A DNA stretch of 64,000 nt from Planomonospora parontospora (GCA_014647935.1 BMQD01000015.1:124001-188000); one strand, 5' to 3'; shown: positions 38,249 through 50,316, numbered from the stretch's first letter. Made by a program: numbers and translations. The notes: a model not told the origin generated them from the letters alone.

Positions 38249-40750
38249 TCACGGGCCGGCCGCCCGTTCCACGATCCGGGCCCAGTGCTCCAGCAGGACC
38301 TGCGCGGAGTCGGCGTCGGACCCCTCGGCCCACAGGTGGGTGACCGCCTCGGAGGGGTCGGGCAGGACCAGCGTCCAGCTCCCGTCCTCGCCGACGACCC
38401 GCACGCCGTCGGTGGTGTCGATGCGCTGGCGCTCGGCCGCCTCGATGACCGAGCGCATCACCGCCCCCTTGGCCGCCCAGGGGGTCGGCACCGTACGGCG
38501 CAGCAGCCTGGCGACGGGGATCCTGGCGTCGATCTGGCTGAGCGAGAGCCGGGTCCTGGCGACCAGGCCGAGAAGGCGCAGGAAGACCGCCAGCCCGTCC
38601 ACCGCCGGGCCGAACTCCGGCACGATGAACCCGCCGCGGCCGTCCCCGGCGAACACCATGTCCGGCGCGCGGGAGGCCGCGGTGAGCGCGTCGAGCGCGG
38701 TGGAGGTCCATTCGACCTGCACGCCGTGGAAGCGGCAGACCTGCTCGGCCACCCGCGTGGTGGTCACCGGCAGCGCTACCCGGCCGCCGCGCCGCTCGGC
38801 CGCGACCAGGTCCAGTACGACCAGCAGGGCGCGCTCCTCACTGATCAGCTGGCCCGTCTCGTTGACCAGCGAGACCCGCTCGCCCACCGGGTCGAACCGC
38901 ACCCCGAACGCCGCCCGGGAGGAGCCGACCAGCTCCGCCAGGCGCTGCAGGTCGCGGCGGCGCTCGGCGAAGGTCTCGGTGGGCGAGGCCTCGTCCAGCC
39001 GGTTGTTGACGGTCAGCACGTCGACCCCGGCCCTGCCCAGCAGGCTCGGCAGCACCAGGGAGGAGGTGCCTCCGGCGCAGTCGACCACGACCTTCATGTC
39101 GGCGTCGCGCACGCCGGTCATGTCCACCCGGCGCAGCAGCTCGTGGGTGTAGTCCTCGACCGCCCGCGGAGGGAAGCCGAGCTCGGCGATCTCGCCGGGG
39201 AAGGCCCGGCGGAACTCCTGGCGGGAGAAGACCCGTTCCAGTTTCCGCTGCGCGGACCGGGACAGGTCGGCGCCGCTGTCGTCCATGAAGACGATGTCCA
39301 CGCTCTGCGGGTCGCCCGCGGTGGTGCGCAGCGCGATCCCGCCGACGGCGTTCTCCTTGGCCGTGTGGAAGCGGGAGACGGGCAGCGGGGTGGCCTCCAG
39401 GTCCAGCACGTTGATGGCGCTGGCGTTCAGGGCGCTGATCACCGCCCGCTTCAGGGCCCGCGCCGCGCGCGAGGAGTCGCGGGAGGTGACGACCGAGGCG
39501 CCCTTACGCAGCGTCGTGGCGTAGGCGCTGGCCAGCCGTACGCACAGCTCGGGGGTGATCTCGACGTTGACGAGCCCGGAGACCCCCCGGGGACCGAACA
39601 GGCTGCGCTGGCCGCGGGACTCCCAGATCACGCTGGTGTTGACCACCGCCCCGGCCTCTACGGTCTTGAACGGGTAGACCTTGACGCCGGAGGAGACGTA
39701 GGCCTCGGCCTCGATGACGCACTCGTCCCCGATGACGGCGCTCTCCTCGATCCGGGCCCCCGTCATCAGGTCGCTGTTCTTGCCGATGACGCAGCCGCGC
39801 AGGTGGACCCCCGGGCCGACGTAGACGTTGTCGTGGACCACGGCCCGGTGCAGGAAGGCGCCCTCGCGGACCACCGCGTTGCTCCCCAGCACGGTGTACT
39901 CGCGCAGCTCGGCGCCGGCCTCGACCTTGGCGTAGTCGCCGATGTACAGCGGGCCCTTGAGCACGGCGTCCGGGTCCACCACGGCGCCCTCGGCCACCCA
40001 GACGCCGGGCGAGAGCTCGAAGGCGCCGAGGTCCACCGCCACCCGGCCGGAGAGCACGTCGGCCTGGACCGCCAGGTAGCTCTCGTGGGTGCCGACGTCC
40101 TCCCAGTAGCCCTCCGCCACGTAGCCGAAGATCGGGGCCCCGCGCGCCAGCAGGCGGGGGAAGACGTCCGCCGACCAGTCGACCGGCTCCCCTGCCGCGA
40201 CCTCGTCGAGGATCTCGGGCTCCATCACGTAGATGCCTGTGTTGACCGTGTCGGAGAAGACCTGGCCCCAGGTGGGCTTCTCCAGGAAGCGCTCGACCCG
40301 GCCCCGCTCGTCGGCGATGACGATGCCGAACTCCAGCGGGTTGGGCACGCGCTTGAGCCCGATGGTGACCAGCGCGCCCTGCTCCCGGTGGAACCGCACC
40401 ATGTCGGTCAGGTCGATGTCGGTGAGCGCGTCACCGGAGATGACCAGGAACCGGTCGTCGCGGAGCTCGTCCGCGGCGTTCTTGACGCTGCCGGCCGTGC
40501 CGAGCGGCGTCTCCTCCGTGGCGTAGTACAGGTCCATGCCGAGCTCGTCGCCGTCGCCGAAGTAGGTGCGGACGAGGGCGGCCAGGAACTGCACGGTCAC
40601 CACGGTCTCGGTGAACCCGTGCCTCTTCAGCAGCCGCAGCACGTGTTCCATGATCGGCCGGTTGACCACGGGCAGCAGCGGTTTGGGCTGGTTGGCGGTC
40701 ATCGGCCGGAGCCGTGTCCCCTCCCCGCCCGCCATCACGACGGCCTTCAC
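38249..40750 (-). CDS. Sugar-nucleotidyltransferase fused to phosphomannomutase-like domain
   Basis: The 833-residue fusion starts with a nucleotidyltransferase domain (about 1-235; [46 protein letters not shown]). A left-handed beta-helix of hexapeptide repeats follows (about 250-360), then a phosphohexomutase-like region (about 370-833). Actinobacterial homologues are annotated as mannose-1-phosphate guanylyltransferase. The mutase part seems catalytically dead: the TASHNP loop reads TTAGDP (near residue 477), the DGDGDR metal loop reads DPVGER (near 618) and the ESGH loop reads GRGG (near 700). GTG 40750 has a GAGGTGATTC site. It lies 11 bp after the phosphatidyltransferase gene. Confidence 0.88.
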   Translation of the reverse strand: MKAVVMAGGEGTRLRPMTANQPKPLLPVVNRPIMEHVLRLLKRHGFTETVVTVQFLAALVRTYFGDGDELGMDLYYATEETPLGTAGSVKNAADELRDDRFLVISGDALTDIDLTDMVRFHREQGALVTIGLKRVPNPLEFGIVIADERGRVERFLEKPTWGQVFSDTVNTGIYVMEPEILDEVAAGEPVDWSADVFPRLLARGAPIFGYVAEGYWEDVGTHESYLAVQADVLSGRVAVDLGAFELSPGVWVAEGAVVDPDAVLKGPLYIGDYAKVEAGAELREYTVLGSNAVVREGAFLHRAVVHDNVYVGPGVHLRGCVIGKNSDLMTGARIEESAVIGDECVIEAEAYVSSGVKVYPFKTVEAGAVVNTSVIWESRGQRSLFGPRGVSGLVNVEITPELCVRLASAYATTLRKGASVVTSRDSSRAARALKRAVISALNASAINVLDLEATPLPVSRFHTAKENAVGGIALRTTAGDPQSVDIVFMDDSGADLSRSAQRKLERVFSRQEFRRAFPGEIAELGFPPRAVEDYTHELLRRVDMTGVRDADMKVVVDCAGGTSSLVLPSLLGRAGVDVLTVNNRLDEASPTETFAERRRDLQRLAELVGSSRAAFGVRFDPVGERVSLVNETGQLISEERALLVVLDLVAAERRGGRVALPVTTTRVAEQVCRFHGVQVEWTSTALDALTAASRAPDMVFAGDGRGGFIVPEFGPAVDGLAVFLRLLGLVARTRLSLSQIDARIPVARLLRRTVPTPWAAKGAVMRSVIEAAERQRIDTTDGVRVVGEDGSWTLVLPDPSEAVTHLWAEGSDADSAQVLLEHWARIVERAAGP

Positions 40751-40761
40751 GAATCACCTCA

Positions 40762-41352
40762 TTAAGGCGTTCCAGCTCCTTTGAGAAGTTGCCGCACCTG
40801 TACCCAATACAGCACCCCCGACCACCAGTACAGCCCCACGCCCCAGATGGCCAGCGCCCAGCCGAGGATCCGGGCGGGGTCGGCGTACCACGCGTCGTGG
40901 TGGGCGAGGAAGAGGAGGGGGAAGGAGTAGAGCAGGTTGGCGGTGGCGGCCTTGCCCAGGAAGTGCACCGGGAGCGCCGGGCCGTACCCCAGGCGGCGCA
41001 GGATCGGCGGGATGCCCAGCAGCATGACGTCCCGCAGCGGGATGACGAGCGCCAGCCACCACGGGATGATGTCGCGCAGCGCCAGGCCGAGCAGGGTCGC
41101 CAGGATGTAGAGCCGGTCGGCCAGCGGGTCCAGCAGCCTGCCGAGCCTGCTGGTCTGGTTCCACGCTCGGGCGATCTTGCCGTCGAGCCAGTCGGAGAAC
41201 CCGGCGAGCATCAGCAGCGCGACGGCCCAGCCGTCGGCCTCGGGACCGAGCACGAGCCAGAGGAAGACGGGCACGCCCAGCAGCCTGGCCAGGCTCAGCG
41301 CGTTGGGGACCGTCCAGATCCGGTCCTCGGTCCCCGAAACTTCCGCATTCAC
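40762..41352 (-). CDS. CDP-alcohol phosphatidyltransferase
   Basis: The 196-residue membrane protein carries the complete catalytic motif D-x2-D-G-x2-A-R-x8-G-x3-D-x3-D in DWLDGKIARAWNQTSRLG and LLDPLADR. It has about six hydrophobic segments. It makes a phospholipid head-group bond on CDP-diacylglycerol, most likely phosphatidylglycerophosphate or cardiolipin-type. The mycobacterial order around Rv1822 (pgsA2) supports this. It starts at GTG 41352 behind GGGGAGGGG and shares a transcript with the fusion gene. Confidence 0.9.
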   Translation of the reverse strand: MNAEVSGTEDRIWTVPNALSLARLLGVPVFLWLVLGPEADGWAVALLMLAGFSDWLDGKIARAWNQTSRLGRLLDPLADRLYILATLLGLALRDIIPWWLALVIPLRDVMLLGIPPILRRLGYGPALPVHFLGKAATANLLYSFPLLFLAHHDAWYADPARILGWALAIWGVGLYWWSGVLYWVQVRQLLKGAGTP

Positions 41353-43490
<2,138 letters not shown>

Positions 43491-43496
43491 CCGGCG

Positions 43497-43538
43497 CGCG
43501 GCCCCGCCGTCCGGAACCCGCCGGACCGCGGGGCCGCG
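43497..43538. terminator. Hairpin terminator after thiC
   Basis: Two 18-base arms (43497-43514 and 43521-43538) pair at 17 of 18 positions around a 6-base loop, directly after the thiC stop codon. No T-run is present. Confidence 0.7.
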
Positions 43539-43693
43539 TGCGCCGGGCTCCGCGGCGGACGGCGGTCCGGGTGACCTCCGTCGCATCCCGCGGCTCTCCT
43601 CAGTTCCCTTCCCCCTGCGCCGATGGAACGGCGACATCCCCGTCCGGGATCGTCGTAAGCCCTCCCCCGGTTCAGCGCTGGAAAGGACCTGCC

Positions 43694-45343
43694 GTGAACC
43701 CCCCTCTTGACCGAGTCGGACCCCCCGCGGTGACCGTGCGCCGCAACGCGCTGCGCGGCCGCTTCGCCGACCTGCGCATCAGCACCAAAATGCTCGTCGC
43801 CGTGGCGCTGGTGGCCGTCATGGCAGGCGTGATCGGCGTGACCGCGCTGAGCCGCATGTCGACGATGAACGACGACATGCGGTCGATGGGAAGGGCCAAC
43901 ACCAACCAGGCCGCCCTCGGCGAGGTCCGCGCCCGGATGGCCGACATGTACAACACCTCGGTGGGCGCCGTCGTCGAGCGGGCCCCCGAGAAGCGGGCCG
44001 AGCGCACCCGGCAGGTGCACGACTACACCGACCAGGTGACCGCCGCGTTCGAGGCGTACAAGGCGGACGTCGCGGAGTACCGGCCCCTGCAGCAGGACCT
44101 GACCGCCTTCGAGGAGGTGTGGCAGGAGTTCGAGGTCCTGCGTGACGCGGTGATGTTCGGTGAGCCCCTGCCCGCGGGATCGCACATGGACCCCGCCGCG
44201 GCCGCCACCCGGCTCGGCGAGGCCTCCATGGAGCTCAACGTCCTGATGGACAGGATGGTGGACAACGAGCGGAAGGCGAGCGAGGCGATGGTCGCCGCCG
44301 GCAACGCCGGCTACGAGGACGCCCGTGTCTCGGTCATCGTGCTGCTCACGGTCGGCCTGGCGCTCTCCGTGGTCGTGGCCCTGCTGATCGCCCGCACGAT
44401 GGTCGGCACGCTGCGGAACCTGTCGCAGACCCTCTCCGCGATGGCCCAGGGTGATCTGACCCGGACCGTCGAGGTGACCTCCCGCGACGAGGTCGGCGAG
44501 ATGGCGGTGGCGGTCAACCAGGCCAACACGGCCATCCGCGAGGCCATCGAGGCGCTGGCCACCAGCGCCGACACGCTGGCCGCCAGCTCGACCGAGCTGT
44601 CGGGTGTCAGCAACCGCATCGCCGCCAGCGCGGACGAGGCCTCCACCCAGGCCGGCAACGTCGCCGCCGCCGCGGGCCAGGTCTCGCAGAACGTGCAGAC
44701 CGTCTCGGCCGGCAGCGAGGAGATGGGCGCCTCGATCCGGGAGATCGCGCACAACGCCGGCGAGGGCGCCAAGGTCGCTTCGAAGGCGGTGGAGGTCGCC
44801 GCCTCCACCAACGAGACCGTCGCCAAGCTCGGCGCCTCGTCGGCGGAGATCGGCAGTGTGATCAAGACCATCACGAGCATCGCCGAGCAGACCAACCTGC
44901 TCGCGCTCAACGCCACCATCGAGGCGGCGCGGGCCGGGGACGCCGGCAAGGGCTTCGCGGTCGTGGCGGGCGAGGTCAAGGACCTGGCGCAGGAGACGGC
45001 CAAGGCGACCGAGGACATCTCCAAGCGGGTCGAGGCGATCCAGGCCGACACCGAGAGCGCGGTCGCGGCCATCGCGGAGATCTCCGCCATCATCGGGAAG
45101 ATCAACGACTACCAGCTGACGATCGCCGGTGCGGTGGAGGAGCAGACCGCCACCACCGGGGAGATGAACCGCAGCGTGGCCGAGGCCGCGCAGGGCAGCG
45201 CGGACATCGCGGTCAACATCTCGGTGCTGGCCGGGGCGGCGCGCGTGACGGCCGAGGGTGTGAGCGAGAGCCAGCGGGCCGCGGCCGAGCTGGCCGGGCT
45301 GTCGGCCCGGCTGCACACGCTGGTCTCCGGCTTCCGCTACTGA
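43694..45343 (+). CDS. Methyl-accepting chemotaxis protein
   Basis: The 549-residue receptor has a first membrane span (about 34-55) and a helical periplasmic-side sensor (about 58-210, 4HB-like). A second span (about 213-236), a HAMP domain (about 237-290) and the MCP signalling coiled coil (about 300-540) follow. The tip reads [20 protein letters not shown] and [14 protein letters not shown], the receptor-kinase contact site. GTG 43694 has GGAAAGGA upstream. No che or flagellar genes are nearby. In this order some members make motile spores, so it may serve real chemotaxis, or else a Che-like signalling path. Confidence 0.93.
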   Translation: MNPPLDRVGPPAVTVRRNALRGRFADLRISTKMLVAVALVAVMAGVIGVTALSRMSTMNDDMRSMGRANTNQAALGEVRARMADMYNTSVGAVVERAPEKRAERTRQVHDYTDQVTAAFEAYKADVAEYRPLQQDLTAFEEVWQEFEVLRDAVMFGEPLPAGSHMDPAAAATRLGEASMELNVLMDRMVDNERKASEAMVAAGNAGYEDARVSVIVLLTVGLALSVVVALLIARTMVGTLRNLSQTLSAMAQGDLTRTVEVTSRDEVGEMAVAVNQANTAIREAIEALATSADTLAASSTELSGVSNRIAASADEASTQAGNVAAAAGQVSQNVQTVSAGSEEMGASIREIAHNAGEGAKVASKAVEVAASTNETVAKLGASSAEIGSVIKTITSIAEQTNLLALNATIEAARAGDAGKGFAVVAGEVKDLAQETAKATEDISKRVEAIQADTESAVAAIAEISAIIGKINDYQLTIAGAVEEQTATTGEMNRSVAEAAQGSADIAVNISVLAGAARVTAEGVSESQRAAAELAGLSARLHTLVSGFRY

Positions 45344-45353
45344 GACCCGGGCC

Positions 45354-45377
45354 CGGCCGCCCACGGATGGGCGGCCG
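45354..45377. terminator. Hairpin terminator after the MCP gene
   Basis: CGGCCGCCCA (45354-45363) and TGGGCGGCCG (45368-45377) form a perfect 10-bp stem with a CGGA loop, 10 bp after the stop codon. Confidence 0.75.
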
Positions 45378-45389
45378 AGCCCGGTCGCG

Positions 45390-45422
45390 GTCCGGCCGCA
45401 GTCCGGCCGCAGTCCGGCCGCA
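45390..45422. repeat. Tandem repeat, 3 x 11 bp
   Basis: The word GTCCGGCCGCA repeats exactly three times at 45390-45400, 45401-45411 and 45412-45422, just before the stop codon of the minus-strand membrane-protein gene. Confidence 0.85.
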
Positions 45423-45425
45423 GGG

Positions 45426-45845
45426 TCAGGAGCGGCGCACGGCGGCGCGGGGCGACCAGGCCCAGACGAGCACGGCCACGGTCAGCCCGAACAGCGCGAG
45501 CCCGCTGGGCACGTGGGTGCCGAGCGCCTCCCAGCTGAAGTGCTGGCCCATGCCGATCAGGAACAGGCCGAGGCTGGCCAGCGCGGGCCAGCCCGCGCCG
45601 CGGCCCGGCCGCCAGACCAGCACGGCCGCCACGATCTGCAGCAGGGCGATCAGGTGCACGGCCATGCCCGCCATCACGTGGGTCTCGGCCAGGTCCGCCC
45701 CGCCGTTCACGGCCTGGCCGGCGAACGAGGCCGCGACGATCAGCCCGGCCGCCTGCGCGGTGACCAGGACGCGCAGGCCGTACAGCAGGCCGGTGGAGAC
45801 CGGGCGGGTCTGGGCGGCGGAGCCCTGGGTGATGACCTCCTGCAT
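45426..45845 (-). CDS. Small integral membrane protein (139 residues, four spans)
   Basis: Four hydrophobic segments (about 20-45, 55-80, 85-105, 112-132) alternate with short loops, and the ends are charged. His residues in HVMAGMAVHLIALLQ and GMGQHFSWE lie inside the membrane part, which might bind haem, although this is speculation. ATG 45845 has GAGGAAGGA upstream. It follows the two-component genes on the same strand, 67 bp after the response regulator, and could be its target or partner. No family is recognised. Confidence 0.7.
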   Translation of the reverse strand: MQEVITQGSAAQTRPVSTGLLYGLRVLVTAQAAGLIVAASFAGQAVNGGADLAETHVMAGMAVHLIALLQIVAAVLVWRPGRGAGWPALASLGLFLIGMGQHFSWEALGTHVPSGLALFGLTVAVLVWAWSPRAAVRRS

Positions 45846-45912
45846 GAGAGGTGTCCTTCCTCGCGGTGGTTGCCTGGCAGCACATCGTGGCCGCGAGAGG
45901 ACGCTCCCGTCG

Positions 45913-46614
45913 TCAGCCCGGGGGCGGACCCGCCGATCCGCCGCGGGGAGGATTCCGTACCGGGCGGAAGTCCGCGCCGACCAGGCCGATCCGGTGGGCG
46001 ACCACCGCCGCCTGGATGCGGTTGCGCAGGCCCAGCTTGTCCATGGCGGTGGAGACGTGGGTCTTGACGGTGGTCACGCCCACGTGGAGGGCGTCGGCGA
46101 TCTCCCCGTTGGACAGTCCCGCCCCGACCAGGGAGAGCACCTCCAGCTCCCGGTCGGTGAGCCCGGCCGGGACGCGCGGGCCGGCCTGCTCCTCGGCCGC
46201 CAGGGCGCGCTCCACCACGCGGCGCAGCACGGAGGGGGCGAGCAGCGGCTCCCCCGCGGCGGCCCGGCGCACGGCGTCGACCATCCGCTCCGGCTCGTCG
46301 TCCTTGACCAGGAAGCCGATCGCCCCGGCCCGCAGCGCCGCGTAGACGTTCTCGTCCTCGGCGAACGTGGTCAGGATGACGATCCGCGCGGCGGGCCAGG
46401 CCGCCAGGATCCGCCGGGTGGCCTCCAGCCCGTCCACCCGGGGCATGCGCAGGTCCATCAGCAGCACGTCGGGGCGGAGCCGCTCGGCGTGTTCGACGGC
46501 CTGCGCGCCGTCCACGGCCTCGCCGCAGACCTCCATCTCCCCTGCCGCCTCCAGGAGCATCCGCACGCCCGCGCGCACCAGCGCCTGGTCGTCGGCGACG
46601 ACGACCCGGATCAC
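45913..46614 (-). CDS. NarL/FixJ-type response regulator
   Basis: The 233-residue protein has a receiver domain (about 1-120) with the phosphoacceptor Asp54 in LLMDLRMP and the acidic pair ADD near residue 8. A LuxR-type helix-turn-helix (about 150-212) carries LTDRELEVLSLVGAGLSNGEIADALHVGVTTVKTHVS. It pairs with the kinase whose gene ends 46 bp upstream. Targets are unknown. The nearby membrane protein gene is a candidate. Confidence 0.94.
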   Translation of the reverse strand: MIRVVVADDQALVRAGVRMLLEAAGEMEVCGEAVDGAQAVEHAERLRPDVLLMDLRMPRVDGLEATRRILAAWPAARIVILTTFAEDENVYAALRAGAIGFLVKDDEPERMVDAVRRAAAGEPLLAPSVLRRVVERALAAEEQAGPRVPAGLTDRELEVLSLVGAGLSNGEIADALHVGVTTVKTHVSTAMDKLGLRNRIQAAVVAHRIGLVGADFRPVRNPPRGGSAGPPPG

Positions 46615-46660
46615 GGGGCCTCCTCCCCCTGCCGCCGGGACTGGGCCGCACCGCGCCCGC

Positions 46661-48331
46661 TCACACCGTCTCCTCCTCCTCGCGACGCCACGGCAGCAGT
46701 CTGTACTGCGGCGTCATCCCGCACGAATATCCGGCCGGATGGCCGGGGCGCTCCACCGGGAGCGTCGCCGCCAGCCGCCAGCCGCCGTCCGGGCCGGGAC
46801 CGGCGGACAGGTCCCCGCCCAGAGCGCGGGCCCGCTCGCGCATGCCCGCGATGCCCTGCCCCGAGGAGGGCAGCGCGTCGCGGGGGCCCGGCGGCGGGCC
46901 GCTGAGCACGTTCACCTCCAGCGCGCCGCCGGCGTCCCGCAGCTCGACGGTCGCACGGGTGCCGGGCCCGGCGTGCTTGAGGACGTTGGTCAGGCCCTCC
47001 TGGACGATCCTGGCGGCCGAGGCGCGCGTCACCAGGGGGACGGACTCGGTCCCGGGGTCGAGGCGGAGCTCGACCTCCAGCCCGGCGGCGTTCATCCGCT
47101 CCACCGCGTCGCGGACCACCTCCTCGGGGTCGGCGACGGGCAGGTGGGCCAGTTCGGGGTCGCGCAGCACGTTGAGCAGGCCCCGCAGGTCCTCCAGCAC
47201 CTGGTGGCCGGTGGCGCGGATGTCGGCCAGCGCCTCGGCCACCGGCCCCGACGGCGCGGCGTACTGCGCGGCACCGGCCCGCAGCACCATGGCGCCGACG
47301 TGGTGGGCGACGATGTCGTGGACGTCGCGGGCGATGCGCTCGCGCTCGGCCAGCAGGTCGGCCCGGGCACGCTCGGCGGCCAGCTGCCTGGCCTCCTCGG
47401 CCATGGCCAGCTGCAGGCCCGCGGCGGCCCGCCGGACGCCGAGGTAGCGGCCGATGATGACCGGCGCGGCCACCATGGCCATCAGGGCGGCGATGCGCAG
47501 CGGGGTCACCTCGGCCAGTTCGTCGTCGACGATGTTCAGCGCGGTCACCCCGGCGGCGAGCAGGTAGGCGACGGCGGTCCAGGACCACGAGGCGTACATC
47601 GCGAAGGCGCCCAGCGTCACCAGGAACAGGCCCTGCAGCGAGTTCGCGGCGAACTGCGCGTTCTGGTCGGCCAGCAGCACCAGTACGGCCTGCAGTGCGA
47701 AGGCCGTGCCGGGGAGCAGGCGGACCAGCCCGGCGGTGAGCCCGCAGCCGATCACGAACCAGCCCACCCCCCAGACGGGCCACGGCCCGGCGTCCCAGCC
47801 GGTCCAGGTGTCCAGGACCATGAAGGCCACCCCGCCGCCGGCCAGCAGCAGGTCCAGGCCGGGCCGGCGCTCCACCTCGGCCACCGCCTCGATGGGGCTG
47901 CGCAGGTAGCGGCCGACCACGACCGGGACCGCGCTCATCCCGAGCGGGAAGTACCAGGTGGCGGCGGTGAGGGCGGTCGCCGGGTCGGCGAGGTTGACCG
48001 CGGTGGCGGCGCCGGCCAGGACCGCGCCGGGCACGATCCGGCGCCAGGCGTCGCGGTGGGCGAGGATCCCCACGGCCACCGGGAGCAGGATCTGCGCGGT
48101 GTCGGTGGTGAACGCGGGGAACCGGTCGCCGACGATCAGGAAGGCCGCGTAGTAGGCGCAGACCACCAGCGGACCGCGCCGGACGAACCCCATCGGAGCC
48201 CCGGCCAGCAGGGCGAGCGCCGCCGCGGCCGGCCACGGCGCGGGCTCGCCGGTCTTGCCGGAGACGACGAGGCCGAGGGCGATCCCGGCGAGCGCCAGAA
48301 GGACGTCCGGCACCGGACCGCGGGATCTCAT
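46661..48331 (-). CDS. NarL-system sensor histidine kinase
   Basis: The 556-residue kinase has about eight to ten membrane segments in its first 320 residues. A HisKA_3 dimerisation domain with RERIARDVHDIVAHHVGAMV (phosphoacceptor His) and a HATPase domain with VQEGLTNVLKHA and GQGIAGMRERA follow. The many spans suggest it senses an envelope or small-molecule signal. ATG 48331 lies 6 bases after TACCTT, so the transcript is probably leaderless. It is in one unit with the response regulator. Confidence 0.93.
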   Translation of the reverse strand: MRSRGPVPDVLLALAGIALGLVVSGKTGEPAPWPAAAALALLAGAPMGFVRRGPLVVCAYYAAFLIVGDRFPAFTTDTAQILLPVAVGILAHRDAWRRIVPGAVLAGAATAVNLADPATALTAATWYFPLGMSAVPVVVGRYLRSPIEAVAEVERRPGLDLLLAGGGVAFMVLDTWTGWDAGPWPVWGVGWFVIGCGLTAGLVRLLPGTAFALQAVLVLLADQNAQFAANSLQGLFLVTLGAFAMYASWSWTAVAYLLAAGVTALNIVDDELAEVTPLRIAALMAMVAAPVIIGRYLGVRRAAAGLQLAMAEEARQLAAERARADLLAERERIARDVHDIVAHHVGAMVLRAGAAQYAAPSGPVAEALADIRATGHQVLEDLRGLLNVLRDPELAHLPVADPEEVVRDAVERMNAAGLEVELRLDPGTESVPLVTRASAARIVQEGLTNVLKHAGPGTRATVELRDAGGALEVNVLSGPPPGPRDALPSSGQGIAGMRERARALGGDLSAGPGPDGGWRLAATLPVERPGHPAGYSCGMTPQYRLLPWRREEEETV

Positions 48332-48343
48332 AGCGAAAAGGTA
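48329..48343 (-). promoter_or_regulatory. Leaderless promoter of the sensor-kinase gene
   Basis: On the minus strand TACCTT (48343-48338) is 6 bases before ATG 48331, with no ribosome site. Confidence 0.5.
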
Positions 48344-48446
48344 TCCGCCCGCGCAGGCGGTCCGCTCATCCTCCCGAAGGGCGGCGCCTCCTCCTACTGG
48401 CCGGAAGATCGGCCGAATGACCGGTAATCAACGGCCAAAGAACCCT

Positions 48447-48462
48447 TAACCTTCACATCATG
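48447..48462 (+). promoter_or_regulatory. Leaderless promoter of the methyltransferase gene
   Basis: TAACCT (48447-48452) is followed by 7 bases and ATG 48460. It lies in the divergent region shared with the sensor-kinase promoter. Confidence 0.5.
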
Positions 48463-49050
48463 ACCAATGACACCGCGGTCTTCCTGGGGCAGTGGATGCG
48501 GGCCCCGGGGACCACCGGAGCCGTGGCACCGAGTTCCCGCCGGCTCGCCGAGGCCGTGACCGCCCCGATCCCCCACCGGGGCGATCCGGTGATCGTCGAG
48601 CTCGGCCCCGGCACCGGCGCGTTCACCGCGGAGATCCAGCGGCGGCTGGGCGGCCGGGGGCACCACCTGGCGGTCGAGATCAACCCGAAGCTGGCGGAGT
48701 TCCTCGCGGCCCGCCACCCCAAGGTCGACGTCGTGGTCGCGGACGCGGCGGAACTGCCGGACCTGCTGGAGCGGCGGGGCTTCCTCCAGGCCGACGCGGT
48801 CGTGAGCGGGCTGCCCTGGGCCGCGTTCTCCGAGGGGACGCAGGCGAGCCTGCTGGACGCCGTCGCCGCCGTCATGGGGCCGAACGCGGCCTTCACCACC
48901 TTCGCCTACAGCTTCGCCAAGCACCTGCCGCCCGCGCGGCGCTTCCGGCGGCGCCTGCACGACACCTTCGAGGAGGTCGTCACGGGCCGGACGGTGTGGG
49001 GGAACGTCCCGCCGGCCTTCGTGTACCACGCGCGGCGCCCGCGCGCGTGA
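48460..49050 (+). CDS. Class I SAM-dependent methyltransferase (phospholipid-methyltransferase-like)
   Basis: The 196-residue protein has SAM motif I VIVELGPGTGAFTAEI, an acidic loop LAVEINPKLAEFL and the ADAVVSGLPWAAF motif. This layout is that of PmtA/KsgA-like enzymes, and small versions are often annotated as phospholipid N-methyltransferase. The N-terminal FLGQWMRAPGTTGAVAPSSRRLA matches that group. The substrate is not shown. The start is probably leaderless. Confidence 0.82.
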   Translation: MTNDTAVFLGQWMRAPGTTGAVAPSSRRLAEAVTAPIPHRGDPVIVELGPGTGAFTAEIQRRLGGRGHHLAVEINPKLAEFLAARHPKVDVVVADAAELPDLLERRGFLQADAVVSGLPWAAFSEGTQASLLDAVAAVMGPNAAFTTFAYSFAKHLPPARRFRRRLHDTFEEVVTGRTVWGNVPPAFVYHARRPRA

Positions 49051-49134
49051 CCCTCGCCTTCTGACCGAACTTCGTTCTACCATTGCGTGCGCAACCGGTT
49101 CTCTGCGCACGCGACCAGGACGGAGCCGATCAGG

Positions 49135-50316
49135 GTGGACTTCACTCTTCCGGAGAGCGCGCTGGCCGTACAGCGCGGCGTCGCCGACATCTGCTCACGC
49201 TACGACCTCGACTACTGGCAGCGCTGCGAGTCCGACAAGCGCTGGCCGGAGGAGGTCTGGGCGGAGCTGGCCAAGGGCGGCTGGCTGGGGCTGGCCGTCC
49301 CCGAGGAGTACGGCGGAGGCGGCCAGGGCCTGCTGGAGCTGGCCGTGGCCACCGAGACCCTATCCGCCTCCGGCGCGGCCGGGGGCTCGGCGTTCACCTA
49401 CGTCCTGACCCCCGGCTTCGGCGCGATGACCCTGGCCCGGCACGGCAGCGCCCGCCAGCGCGAGGAGCTGCTGCCCCGGCTGGCCACCGGCGAGATCGAG
49501 ACCTGCTTCGCCCTCACCGAGCCCGACGCCGGCTCCAACGCGCTCGGCATCTCGACCTCCGCCCGCCGCGACGGCGGCGAGTTCGTGGTCAACGGCCAGA
49601 AGATATGGATCACCGGCGTGCAGCGCGCCGCCTGGATGCTCCTGGTCACCCGGACCGTGCCCGCCGCCGAGGCCCGCCCCCGCACCCACGGCCTGACCGT
49701 CCTGCTGGTGAACGTGCCCGAGGCCGTCGCCGCGGGCCGGCTCTCCTACCGGCCGATCCCCAAGATGGGCGCCAACACCACGCCGTCCAACACGGTCTTC
49801 ATCGACGACCTGCGCGTGCCGGCGGCGAACGTCGTCGGCGAGGTGGACCAGGGCGCGCGGGTGCTGTGGGACATCCTCAACCCCGAGCGCATCCTGCTGG
49901 CCGCCTCCGCGCTCGGCGGCGCCGAGGTCGCGCTGCGGGCGGCCGTGCAGTACGCGAAGGAGCGCGAGGTCTTCGGCCGGCCGATCGGCGCCAACCAGGC
50001 CGTCGCCTTCCCCCTCGCCCAGGTCAAGGCCAAGATCGAGCTGGCCAGGCTGATGCTGTACAAGGCGGCCTGGCTCTTCGACGAGCGGCGGCCGTGCGGC
50101 ACCGAGGCCAACATCGCCAAGCTGACCGCCTCCCAGGCGGCCTGGGAGGCCGCCGACCACGCCTTCCAGACCCACGGGGGCATGGCCTACTCGCTGGAGT
50201 ACCCCGTCGCCCGGCTGCTGGCCGACGCCCGCATCGGCAGGGTCGCCCCGGTCACCGAGGAACTGCTCCTCAACCACCTGGCCACCCAGGTCCTCGGCCT
50301 GCCGCGGAGCTTCTGA
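49135..50316 (+). CDS. Acyl-CoA dehydrogenase
   Basis: The 393-residue flavoenzyme shows the family order: N-terminal helices, FALTEPDAGSNALGISTSARR and KIWITGVQRA (FAD and substrate loops), and DQGARVLWDILNPERILLAASALG. The C-terminal helical domain includes FGRPIGANQAVAFPLAQ and DHAFQTHGGMAYSLEYPVARLLADARI. It oxidises an acyl-CoA to the enoyl-CoA. The starting GTG 49135 has GGAG 9 bases ahead. The frame is open to 49087, but that part lacks a ribosome site. Its last 47 bases overlap the convergent APC permease gene. Confidence 0.92.
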   Translation: MDFTLPESALAVQRGVADICSRYDLDYWQRCESDKRWPEEVWAELAKGGWLGLAVPEEYGGGGQGLLELAVATETLSASGAAGGSAFTYVLTPGFGAMTLARHGSARQREELLPRLATGEIETCFALTEPDAGSNALGISTSARRDGGEFVVNGQKIWITGVQRAAWMLLVTRTVPAAEARPRTHGLTVLLVNVPEAVAAGRLSYRPIPKMGANTTPSNTVFIDDLRVPAANVVGEVDQGARVLWDILNPERILLAASALGGAEVALRAAVQYAKEREVFGRPIGANQAVAFPLAQVKAKIELARLMLYKAAWLFDERRPCGTEANIAKLTASQAAWEAADHAFQTHGGMAYSLEYPVARLLADARIGRVAPVTEELLLNHLATQVLGLPRSF

